From Deltaproteobacteria bacterium (lineage in GTDB: Bacteria; Myxococcota; Myxococcia; Myxococcales; Anaeromyxobacteraceae): DNA of 64,000 nucleotides. The position numbers were made by a program, and so were the translations under genes. The stretch spans positions 62,001 to 126,000 of the forward strand of contig JACRMN010000010.1 in assembly GCA_016214955.1 (NCBI GenBank). Direction: 5' to 3'. This document shows, one piece after another, positions 16,264-24,420 of this stretch. Below the pieces are notes generated by a model. The model saw only the letters and a list, made by a program, of their open reading frames with translations. It made no database searches and was not told the DNA's origin. The first letter of the stretch is position 1. Each line of letters starts with the position of its first letter.

Positions 16264-17135
16264 GGCGTCTCCCTCCCCTCGTGCTTGGCGACCTGCTGGC
16301 GGCGGTGCGAGAAGGCGTAGATCCCCATCAGCAGCGGGGGCCACAGGGTCATGACGAAGGGCGGGACGCCCAGCGCGCCCTTGACCAGCTGCGGGTAGGA
16401 GGCGTCGGCGACCGTGACCTTCATGTCGAGCCTGGAGAAGTCGACGTCGGAGATGTAGAGCCAGTTGGTCCCGCCGGCCTCGTGCTCGCCGTACACGTGG
16501 GGCACGTACTTCGAGCCCTGCGCGTACACCCGGCGCTTGGCCTCGAGCACCAGCTCGCCGCGCTTGCCGAAGGTGAGCGCGCCGCTGGGGCAGGCCGAGG
16601 TGCAGGCCGGCGCCTTGCCCTCCGCCTGGCGCGCGGCACAGAAGGTGCACTTGCGCACCGTGGGGATGGCCTTGGCGTACTCGTACTTGGGGACCTCGAA
16701 GGGGCAGGCCACCAGGCAGTACCGGCAGCCCATGCAGCGCTCCTTGTGGTAGGCCACCGGGCCGTTCGGCTTCTTGTCGAGCGCCCGCACCGGGCAGGCC
16801 GACGCGCAGGCCGGCTCGACGCAGTGCATGCACTGGCGCTTGGCGAACCGCGGCTCGCCCGGACCCTCGAAGCGGTTGACCACCGTGAAGCTGCTCACGC
16901 CGGTCTTCCGCAGCGAGCCGAGCACCGCATCGCCGGAGGGAGGCTCCGGCAGGGCGTTGGCCTCGGCGCAGGCGGCCTCGCAGCCGCGGCAGCCGACGCA
17001 CAGGGTGGTGTCCACCAGGACGGCGTTCTCGCCGGCGCCAGCCGGGTCGCCGAAGTCCGCTCCGGCCTGGCCGGCGGCGGCGGCGACGCCGGTGGCCCCG
17101 GCGACTTTCAGGAAGGTCCTTCGCTGCATGCTCAT
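16260..17135 (-). CDS. Tat-exported four-cluster ferredoxin subunit (HybA/NrfC/DmsB-like) with C-terminal membrane helix
   Basis: This 291-aa protein starts with a twin-arginine signal (QRRTFLKVAG). It has four cysteine groups typical of [4Fe-4S] clusters: CVGCRGCEAAC, CMHCVEPACASACP, CMGCRYCLVACP and CTFCAARQ...ACTSACP. A hydrophobic helix near residues 255-275 (FVMTLWPPLLMGIYAF) anchors it, as in HybA. It should take electrons from the NrfD-like subunit on the periplasmic side. It overlaps nrfD at its stop. The 25-residue peptide gene lies 31 bases upstream, and the Cys-rich small protein precedes that. Confidence 0.93.
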   Translation of the reverse strand: MSMQRRTFLKVAGATGVAAAAGQAGADFGDPAGAGENAVLVDTTLCVGCRGCEAACAEANALPEPPSGDAVLGSLRKTGVSSFTVVNRFEGPGEPRFAKRQCMHCVEPACASACPVRALDKKPNGPVAYHKERCMGCRYCLVACPFEVPKYEYAKAIPTVRKCTFCAARQAEGKAPACTSACPSGALTFGKRGELVLEAKRRVYAQGSKYVPHVYGEHEAGGTNWLYISDVDFSRLDMKVTVADASYPQLVKGALGVPPFVMTLWPPLLMGIYAFSHRRQQVAKHEGRETP

Positions 17136-17166
17136 GGAGTTCTCCCCCTCTACGGTGCGAGACGGT

Positions 17167-17244
17167 TCAGCAGTGGGCGGTCCTGGCGAGCAGGGTGCCG
17201 AGGAATGCGACTCCGAACAGGGCGACGGGGAATGCGAGGATCAT
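17167..17244 (-). CDS. 25-residue single-helix membrane peptide in the NrfD-type operon
   Basis: A small open frame encodes MILAFPVALFGVAFLGTLLA plus RTAHC. It is one hydrophobic helix followed by a short polar tail with a terminal Cys. The AAAGGAG ribosome site lies eight bases before the ATG. It sits 20 bases after the upstream Cys-rich gene and 31 bases before the ferredoxin gene, all on the same strand. Small one-helix subunits are common in respiratory complexes, so an assembly or stability role in the NrfD-type complex is plausible. The evidence is position, ribosome site and composition only. Confidence 0.55.
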   Translation of the reverse strand: MILAFPVALFGVAFLGTLLARTAHC

Positions 17245-17264
17245 GACTGCGCTCCTTTCCTTCT

Positions 17265-17468
17265 TCACTCGTGGGAAGACCGTTCCGACTCGTACGCGCC
17301 CAGCGTGGCGCCCACGCGGTCGAGCGCCTCCCGGTAGGCCGGGCAGCCGCGGAAGCACTCGCCCTCGCAGGTGCTCGCGGTGGTCAGGTGGTCGGAGGGG
17401 ACCAGCTTCTTCACCGGGGTCGCCCGGCAGAACACCATCGTCACTTGGGCCAGGTATGGGCAGGACAT
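17265..17468 (-). CDS. Cysteine-rich 67-residue cytosolic protein heading the NrfD-type operon
   Basis: The ATG at 17468 has a strong GGAGGAGG site upstream. The protein has no signal peptide. Its cysteines are arranged as MSCPYLAQ, VFCRATP and TCEGECFRGCPAYREAL, which could bind zinc or an iron-sulfur cluster. The GCPAYREALD ending suggests a compact alpha-helical metal site. It is the first gene of the operon that continues to 13251. It may be an assembly factor or a redox-sensitive regulator; no family was recognised with certainty. Confidence 0.68.
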   Translation of the reverse strand: MSCPYLAQVTMVFCRATPVKKLVPSDHLTTASTCEGECFRGCPAYREALDRVGATLGAYESERSSHE

Positions 17469-17711
17469 GTGCGCGCCTCCTCCCCGTGCCTTTCCACGCC
17501 GCGGGCCAATGTGCGCCGTCGTCGGAATCCCGGTGTTCCCGGGTGCTTGCGGCTCCGGTGGAATCCGGCAACGGCGGGCGCCGGCGAGAAACACAACGGC
17601 GCCCCGCCCGCGCAGGGCCCGGTGTTCCAGTGACTACGGGGGGTTGACCGCGATCCTCGACGCTGCTGCGTTTCTCATCGCAACGTCGATCTTCTCAACG
17701 GTCCGGGGCGA

Positions 17712-19066
<1,355 letters not shown>

Positions 19067-19070
<4 letters not shown>

Positions 19071-19609
19071 GTCCTGGGCTCCCGGTCCTGCGCCTGGTCG
19101 AGCAGCGTCCGGCAGTCGGCACAGAGCTGCCCGCCCTTGCGATCCACGTCCCGAAGTCCGGCCGAGCGCGACATGGCGCACTCGGGCCGCGAGCAGTGGG
19201 TGAGCCCGAGCGCGTGCCCGAGCTCGTGCACCGCCTCCTTGGCGAGCCGCTCCCAGAGCACCCGCCGGTCCACCAGCACCGGCTCGGAGAGGCGCGCCGT
19301 CGAGACCACCGCGGCGCGGCCGTTGAGCTGCGCCTCGCCGAACACGAAGGTGAGGATGGGGATGAAGAGATCGACGTCGGTCATCCCCAGCACCCTGCCC
19401 TCCCCTGGCCCCTCCCGGAGCAGCCACTCCAGCATCCGGCCCGAGGCGTGCTGCTTGCGGCGCACGTCGAGGGTGCCCTGGGGCCGGGCCTGGCCCGCCC
19501 AGACGGCCGCCGGGACCCGGAAGGCCCGCTCCACGTGCAGCCGGACGTGCTCCATCGCCTCCCTCTCGATCTGCCCTTCGCCGATCCACCAGAGCCAGAG
19601 CCCGCCCAC
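19067..19609 (-). CDS. amzA: Archaemetzincin (peptidase family M54)
   Basis: This 180-aa protein carries the full archaemetzincin signature: H128-E-L-G-H132-A-L-G-L-T-H138-C139, then C144 and M146, and the distal C163-A-D-C166 pair. These hold one catalytic and one structural zinc in this family. The protein has no signal peptide and is probably cytosolic. The start is GTG with GAGGGG upstream. It is inserted between a sensor kinase and its sigma-54 regulator: the kinase ends 12 bases upstream and the regulator overlaps by four bases. Family members are often found without known substrates; the context suggests a role in turnover within this signalling route. Confidence 0.93.
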
Positions 19610-19621
19610 GCGGCCCCTCGC

Positions 19622-21343
19622 TCAGGCTCCCGGCGCCCGCACCGCCGGCAGCCGGATGGTGAAGGTGGTGCCCTTGCCCACCTCGCTCCTCACCAGCACG
19701 GTCCCGCCGTGCCGCTGGATGATCCCGTAGACCACCGAGAGGCCGAGCCCGGTGCCCTTCTCCTTGGTGGTGAAGAAGGGGTCGAAGATGTGGGGCAGGT
19801 GCTCGGCGGCGATGCCGGGGCCGGTGTCGGTGATGGCCGCGTCCACCCATGCGCCGTCGGCGCTCATCCCGGTGACCACGGCGATCTTCCCGCCCTTCTG
19901 CATGGCCTCGCAGCCGTTGAGGATCACGTTGACCAGCGCCTGGCGCAGCTGGCCGAAGTCGGCGCGCACCGGGGCCACCTGGCCGAGCCGCTTCTCGAGC
20001 TGGTGGCCCTGGATGGCGATCTGGTGGGCGATGAGCTGGAGCGACTCGGCGACGGCCACGTTGAGATCCACCTCGCGGAGCTCCAGCGGGCGCTCGCGGG
20101 CGAAGTCCAGGAGGTTGCGGACGATGGCGCTGCAGCGCTCGGTCTCGCGCTGCACCAGGGCCAGGTTCTTGGCCATGGTCTTGCGCCGGGCCTCGTCGGG
20201 GACGGCCTGGTCCACCTCGCGGAGGATGAGCTTGGCGAAGGTGAGGATGCCGGCCAGGGGGTTGTTGATCTCGTGGGCGATGGAGGCCGAGAGGCGGCCC
20301 AGCGAGGAGAGCTTCTCCGACTGCACCAGGGCGGCCTGGGCGGCCTTGAGGTCGGCGGTGCGCTGCTCCACCTGGAGCTCCAGCCCGGCCTGCAGCGCCG
20401 CCAGCTCGGCCTTGGTGCGCCGCAGCGAGCGGGTCATGTCGTTGAAGGAGGCGGCCAGGAGCCCCAGCTCCCCCTTGGAGCGCACGTGGATCTCCACCGC
20501 CAGCTCCTCGCTGGCGACGCGGCGCGTCCCGTCCACCAGCGCCGACACCGGCAGCACCACGTGGCGCCGGGCCAGCCAGAGGAAGAACCCGGCCAGCAGC
20601 ACCACCCCGAGCGCGGTGCCCACGATGCTCCAGCCGCGGAACTCGGCGATGCGCCGGTCCACCTCGCGGAGCGACACCGCCACGTCGAGGACCCCCAGCA
20701 CCTGGGCCTCGCGGGGGTGGACGTGGCAGGAAGCGCCGGAGCAGCGGGCCTCGTTGTAGATGGGCTTGAGGAAGGCCATGGCCCGGTGCTCGTTGGTCCC
20801 GAAGACGCGGGCGCGGGAGCCGCTGGGCAGGCGGGAGATGGGGCGGTCGGCCTGGTGGCAGACGAAGCAGGCCTCGGCGTTCTTGTCGACGAGCGAGTTG
20901 ACGTCGCGCGGATCGGTGGAGAAGGTGATGCGCCCTTCCTTGTTGAAGATGCGCACCTTCTCGGTGCCGGGCTCGGCGCCGATGACCCGCATGATCTCGT
21001 AGGCGTCCTCGCGCCTGTCCTCCAGCATGGCCCGGTGGGTGGCCCGCTCGATGGTGTGGCTGAAGAGCTCGGCGCCGGCCTCGACCTGCTCCATGAGCGA
21101 GTCCTGGAAGCGGGCCTCGGTGACGGCGAAGACCACCACCCCCACCAGCGTGAGCACCGCCGTCAGCGACAGGAGCTTGGTGGAGAGCCGGTGGCGCCAG
21201 GGGATGGCGACCGGAGGGCGCAGGACGAAGTCGCCGGTGCGATCCCCCACGCTGGCGACGTCGAGCTCCGCCTCGTCCTGCACGCCCAGCCCCCCACCTT
21301 CGGCTACCTTGGGCTCGGCGGGAGTGGCCCCTTCCCCTGGCAT
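19622..21343 (-). CDS. Sensor histidine kinase with two c-type haem motifs in its periplasmic domain
   Basis: This 573-aa protein has membrane helices at about 52-75 and 239-258. The periplasmic domain between them contains C159-F-V-C162-H163 and C201-x4-C206-H207. The first is a normal c-haem motif; CX4CH is also used in some cytochromes. HAMP, a coiled coil, HisKA with phospho-His H357 (ASIAHEINNPLAG) and HATPase_c with DTGPGI and GTGLGLS follow. It is first in the operon with archaemetzincin and the NtrC-type regulator. Sensing of redox potential, NO, O2 or electron flow by haem is likely but unproven. Confidence 0.93.
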   Translation of the reverse strand: MPGEGATPAEPKVAEGGGLGVQDEAELDVASVGDRTGDFVLRPPVAIPWRHRLSTKLLSLTAVLTLVGVVVFAVTEARFQDSLMEQVEAGAELFSHTIERATHRAMLEDRREDAYEIMRVIGAEPGTEKVRIFNKEGRITFSTDPRDVNSLVDKNAEACFVCHQADRPISRLPSGSRARVFGTNEHRAMAFLKPIYNEARCSGASCHVHPREAQVLGVLDVAVSLREVDRRIAEFRGWSIVGTALGVVLLAGFFLWLARRHVVLPVSALVDGTRRVASEELAVEIHVRSKGELGLLAASFNDMTRSLRRTKAELAALQAGLELQVEQRTADLKAAQAALVQSEKLSSLGRLSASIAHEINNPLAGILTFAKLILREVDQAVPDEARRKTMAKNLALVQRETERCSAIVRNLLDFARERPLELREVDLNVAVAESLQLIAHQIAIQGHQLEKRLGQVAPVRADFGQLRQALVNVILNGCEAMQKGGKIAVVTGMSADGAWVDAAITDTGPGIAAEHLPHIFDPFFTTKEKGTGLGLSVVYGIIQRHGGTVLVRSEVGKGTTFTIRLPAVRAPGA

Positions 21344-21481
21344 TGCGCCCCCGTTCAGGGGCCGATTGTGGAGTTATTCATCGTGGAGCTGGTGCGTCCG
21401 GCTGACGCGCGCCAGAGTGCCGCGCCGGAGCGGATGGCCCGCGCCGCGCGCCGGGCAGCTCGAGGTCGGCCGGGTGGCAAG

Positions 21482-21511
21482 TTGGCGCGCCCTCGGGGCG
21501 TTGTGTAGGTT
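21482..21511 (+). promoter_or_regulatory. Promoter of purU, probably giving a leaderless transcript
   Basis: TTGGCG (21482-21487) and TAGGTT (21506-21511) are separated by 18 bases and resemble a sigma-70 promoter. The GTG start of purU begins seven bases after the -10 box, so transcription would start at or next to the start codon. No convincing Shine-Dalgarno sequence is present. Confidence 0.5.
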
Positions 21512-21517
21512 GACCGG

Positions 21518-22375
21518 GTGAACGAGAACCTCGCCGTCCTCCTCATCAAGTGCCCGGACCGACCCGGTATCGTCGCCGCCATCTCCAGCCTGCTGTTCCG
21601 GCACGGCGCCAACATCACCGACCTCGACCAGCACTCCTCCGACGAGGCCCCGGGCGTCTACTTCATGCGGCTCGAGCTGCAGACCCAGGGGCTCGGCATC
21701 ACCCTCGATGAGCTGCGCGCCCGCCTCGCCGAGGAGGTGGCCCGCCCCTTCGCCATGGAGTGGACCCTGACCCGCGCCTCCGACAGGAAGAAGGTGGCGC
21801 TCCTGGTCTCGCGCCACGACCACGCCATGCTGGAGCTGCTCTGGGAGTGGCGGCGCGGGGACCTGCCCTGCGAGGTGACCCAGGTGATCTCCAACCACCC
21901 CGACCTCGGGCCGGCTGTGGCCCCCTTCGGCGTGCCCTTCCACCACGTTCCCAACTCCCGCGACGGCCGCGGCCCGGCCGAGACCCGCATGGCGGAGCTG
22001 CTCCGGGGCACCGACCTGGTGGTGCTCGCCCGCTACATGCAGATCGTGAGCGACGACTTCGTCTCCCGGTTTCCCCACCGCATCATCAACGTCCACCACT
22101 CCTTCCTCCCGGCCTTCGCGGGCGCCGACCCCTACCGGCAGGCCTGGGAGCGCGGCGTGAAGATCGTCGGCGCCACCTCCCACTACGTCACCGCCGAGCT
22201 GGACGCCGGCCCCATCATCGAGCAGGACGTGGGCCGGGTCTCCCACCGGCTCTCGGTGGAGGACCTGCGCCGCATGGGGCGCGACCTGGAGCGGCGGGTC
22301 GTCGCCCGGGCGGTACGCTGGCACCTCGAGGACCGGATCATCGTCCACGGCAACAAGACGGTGGTCTTCGCCTGA
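21518..22375 (+). CDS. purU: Formyltetrahydrofolate deformylase
   Basis: This 285-aa protein has an N-terminal ACT domain (VLLIKCPDRPGIVAAISSLL) and a formyltransferase-like hydrolase domain. The catalytic segments are visible: QVISNHPDLG, FHHVPNSRDGR and INVHHSFLPAFAGADPY, followed by VGATSHYVTAELDAGPII. PurU releases formate from 10-formyl-THF, balancing one-carbon units and supplying formate to PurT. The length matches the family. It begins with GTG at 21518 directly downstream of a promoter. The nhaR gene follows after 37 bases, but its own ribosome site suggests independent control of level. Confidence 0.96.
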   Translation: MNENLAVLLIKCPDRPGIVAAISSLLFRHGANITDLDQHSSDEAPGVYFMRLELQTQGLGITLDELRARLAEEVARPFAMEWTLTRASDRKKVALLVSRHDHAMLELLWEWRRGDLPCEVTQVISNHPDLGPAVAPFGVPFHHVPNSRDGRGPAETRMAELLRGTDLVVLARYMQIVSDDFVSRFPHRIINVHHSFLPAFAGADPYRQAWERGVKIVGATSHYVTAELDAGPIIEQDVGRVSHRLSVEDLRRMGRDLERRVVARAVRWHLEDRIIVHGNKTVVFA

Positions 22376-22412
22376 GTTGCCGGGGGCCCCACTCCGGGAG
22401 AAGAGGTCGCCC

Positions 22413-23309
22413 ATGGACTGGCTCAACTACCACCACCTGCTCTACTTCTGGACGGTGGCCCGGACCGGCAGCATCGCCCGGGCCAGCCAGGAGCTGCACC
22501 TCTCGCAGCCCACGATCTCCAACCAGCTCAAGACCCTCGAGTCCTCGCTGGGGGTGAAGCTGCTGGAGCGCCAGGGGAGGCGCCTGGTGCTCACCGACGT
22601 GGGGCGCACGGCACTGCGCTACGCCGACGAGATCTTCCGCACCGGGCGCGAGCTGCAGCTGGCGGTGAAGGGCATGGCCCCGGGCGACCGGCTGCGGCTC
22701 TCGGCGGGCGTGGCCGACGTCATCCCCAAGCTGGTGGCCGAGCGGCTGCTGCGGCCGGCGGTGGAGGCCTCGCCGCGCCTCACCCTCTCCTGCCGCGAGG
22801 GGCCGCTGCCGGAGCTGCTGGCGGCGCTCGCGCTCCACGAGCTGGACGTGGTGCTCTCCGACGCGCCCGCCGACGAGTCGATCCGGGTGAAGGCCTTCAG
22901 CCACCGGCTGGGGGAGTGCGGCCTCTCGTTCGTGGCTGCCCCGGCGCTGGCTCACCTCAAGAAGCGCTTCCCCAGGTCGCTCGACGGGGCCCCGGCGCTG
23001 CTCCCGTCGCGCGGCACCCAGCTGCGGCGCGGCGTCGAGGGCTGGCTCGAGGGGCAGGGGATCCGTCCCGACCTGGTGGGCGAGTTCGACGACAGCGCGC
23101 TCCTGGAGGGCTTCGGCCGCACTGGCCTGGGCTTCTTCGCCGTGCCCACGGTCATCGAGGCCGAGGTCTGCGCCCACGGCGGCGTCCAGCCCATCGGCCG
23201 CATCGACGAGGTGCGGGCCGCCTTCTACGCCATCACCGTCGAGCGCCGGCTTCGCCACCCCTCGGTGGTGGCCATGGCCGAGGCGGCCCGGGGCGCGACC
23301 TTCGCCTGA
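22413..23309 (+). CDS. nhaR: LysR-family transcriptional regulator, NhaR type
   Basis: This 298-aa protein opens MDWLNYHHLLYFWTVARTGS, the hallmark of NhaR, followed by a winged helix-turn-helix (ASQELHLSQPTISNQLKTLE). A ligand-binding domain runs from about residue 90 to the end. NhaR activates Na+/H+ antiporter and stress genes in enterobacteria; no antiporter is in this window, so the target here is unknown. The ATG at 22413 was chosen because AGAGG lies upstream and the protein then begins at the conserved MDWLNYHH. Confidence 0.9.
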   Translation: MDWLNYHHLLYFWTVARTGSIARASQELHLSQPTISNQLKTLESSLGVKLLERQGRRLVLTDVGRTALRYADEIFRTGRELQLAVKGMAPGDRLRLSAGVADVIPKLVAERLLRPAVEASPRLTLSCREGPLPELLAALALHELDVVLSDAPADESIRVKAFSHRLGECGLSFVAAPALAHLKKRFPRSLDGAPALLPSRGTQLRRGVEGWLEGQGIRPDLVGEFDDSALLEGFGRTGLGFFAVPTVIEAEVCAHGGVQPIGRIDEVRAAFYAITVERRLRHPSVVAMAEAARGATFA

Positions 23310-23342
23310 GCCCGGACCGCTGCGCGGTTGCCGCGGGCGCGC

Positions 23343-23348
23343 TAGATT
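23343..23348 (+). promoter_or_regulatory. -10 element TAGATT for grxC, leaderless-type spacing
   Basis: TAGATT ends six bases before the grxC ATG, and no Shine-Dalgarno sequence lies between. Transcription from this box would begin at the start codon. No clear -35 box was found. Confidence 0.4.
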
Positions 23349-23354
23349 CGAGCC

Positions 23355-23609
23355 ATGGCCCACGTCCGCGTCTACACCAAGGCGAATTGCCCCTTCTGCG
23401 TCCGCGCCAAGGCGCTCCTCGGGAAGAAGGGCGTGCCCTACGAGGAGATCGACGCCGAGGGGAACGACGACCTCCGCGTCTGGCTGGCAGAGACCTCCGG
23501 CCAGAAGACCCTGCCCCAGATCTTCGCCGGCGAGCGCTCGCTGGGCGGCTTCAGCGACATCGACGCCCTCGACCGCAAGGGCGAGCTCGACGCCATCCTC
23601 CGCGGCTGA
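23355..23609 (+). CDS. grxC: Glutaredoxin 3-type thiol oxidoreductase
   Basis: This 84-aa protein is a complete dithiol glutaredoxin with active site C12-P-F-C15, the cis-proline segment KTLPQIFAG and the GSH-binding GGFSDIDALD. It reduces disulfides and mixed glutathione disulfides in the cytosol using glutathione. It lies 45 bases after nhaR and 22 bases before the HIT gene, on the same strand. The start seems to coincide with its own promoter, so it is probably transcribed on its own as well. Confidence 0.95.
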   Translation: MAHVRVYTKANCPFCVRAKALLGKKGVPYEEIDAEGNDDLRVWLAETSGQKTLPQIFAGERSLGGFSDIDALDRKGELDAILRG

Positions 23610-23617
23610 AGCTGCGG

Positions 23618-23623
23618 TAGGCT
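23618..23623 (+). promoter_or_regulatory. -10 element TAGGCT for the HIT gene, leaderless-type spacing
   Basis: TAGGCT ends eight bases before the ATG of the HIT gene, with no ribosome site in between. Like the box at grxC, it would place the transcript start at or near the start codon. Confidence 0.35.
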
Positions 23624-23631
23624 CGGCCGCG

Positions 23632-24093
23632 ATGGCCGACCCCAACGACCCCTGCATCGCCTGTCGCATCGTCCGCGAGGATCACCGCCCGCCCGGCGGC
23701 GTGCTCTGGCGCGCCGGCGGCCTCGCGGTCCACGCCCTCGACGGCCCCACCCCGCTGCCCGGCTGGCTGGTGATCACCAGCGAGGCGCACGTGCGCGCCT
23801 GGTACGACCTGCCGGCGGAGGCGGCCGCGGCGCTGGGCGGCGTCGCCGCCCGGGCGATGCAGGCGCAGCGGCAGTCGCTCGGCGCCGAGCACGTCTACGC
23901 CTTCGCCATCGGCGACGTGCTCCACCACTTCCACCTCCACTTGGTGCCGAGGTACGCCGACACCCCGGCCAGGCTGCGCGGAAGGGGTGCCTTCGAGTCC
24001 CGCCCGGAGGACGCGCTGCCCGCCTGGCGCGTGGTCGCGGCGCTCGAGACGCTGCGGCGGGAACTGGGCAGAACGCCGCAGAACGGCTCGTGA
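23632..24093 (+). CDS. HIT-family nucleotide hydrolase/transferase-like protein
   Basis: This 153-aa protein has the histidine triad H99-F-H101-L-H103 in LHHFHLHLVPRY, the nucleotide-binding and nucleophile site of HIT proteins. An N-terminal C8-I-A-C11 pair may hold a zinc, as in many HIT proteins. The substrate (dinucleoside polyphosphate, AMP-lysine or AMP-NH2-type) is not clear. The C-terminal helix is longer than in short HINT proteins. It lies immediately after grxC. Confidence 0.9.
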   Translation: MADPNDPCIACRIVREDHRPPGGVLWRAGGLAVHALDGPTPLPGWLVITSEAHVRAWYDLPAEAAAALGGVAARAMQAQRQSLGAEHVYAFAIGDVLHHFHLHLVPRYADTPARLRGRGAFESRPEDALPAWRVVAALETLRRELGRTPQNGS

Positions 24094-24420
24094 AAGCGAG
24101 CAAGTCAGGCGATCTTGCAGGAGAACTATTCGTGAAAAGAGCGCGCGGAATTCCGGGTTCCCGCCTCCGGGCCGTGGCGATCTGACGCCGTCCCCCGTCC
24201 CGGGGACACACCTGCACCCACCTGTATGCCCCGTCACGTCCGCAGCCGCGCACGGCATTTTTGCCGGCAATGACGTACGTCAATACCACCTTTCGTTCAC
24301 CCTGCGTTCTTGACGCTTCGCGCCTCCGGGGCCTCCGGCAGCGGCGCGCGGGAAGGGGCCGCCTGTCACCTTCGCGCCAGATGCGCTTCCTTTCCGCCAC
24401 CCACCCTCGGAGGCCGGAGC
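24094..24420 (+). other. 327-base upstream region of the PNWSN-repeat protein
   Basis: The region between the HIT gene and the giant secreted protein is less GC-rich than the surroundings. It contains no convincing gene. Visible signals are a CGGCA-TTTT-TGCCG hairpin at 24253-24266, the palindrome at 24271-24282, a TTGACG hexamer at 24310-24315 and a strong GGAGG ribosome site at 24409-24413. Expression of the large gene is probably controlled here. Confidence 0.6.
24271..24282. promoter_or_regulatory. 12-bp palindrome TGACGTACGTCA, candidate operator
   Basis: TGACGTACGTCA is a perfect palindrome about 140 bases upstream of the giant gene, flanked by AT-richer sequence. It has the look of a dimeric regulator site. 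No second copy was seen in the window. Confidence 0.4.

Noticed and set aside
17469-17711. Possible sigma-54 promoter upstream of the NrfD-type operon (GGCGCC...TTGCC)
   Set aside because: The GG and GC elements are 11 bases apart instead of ten, so the match is one base out of register.
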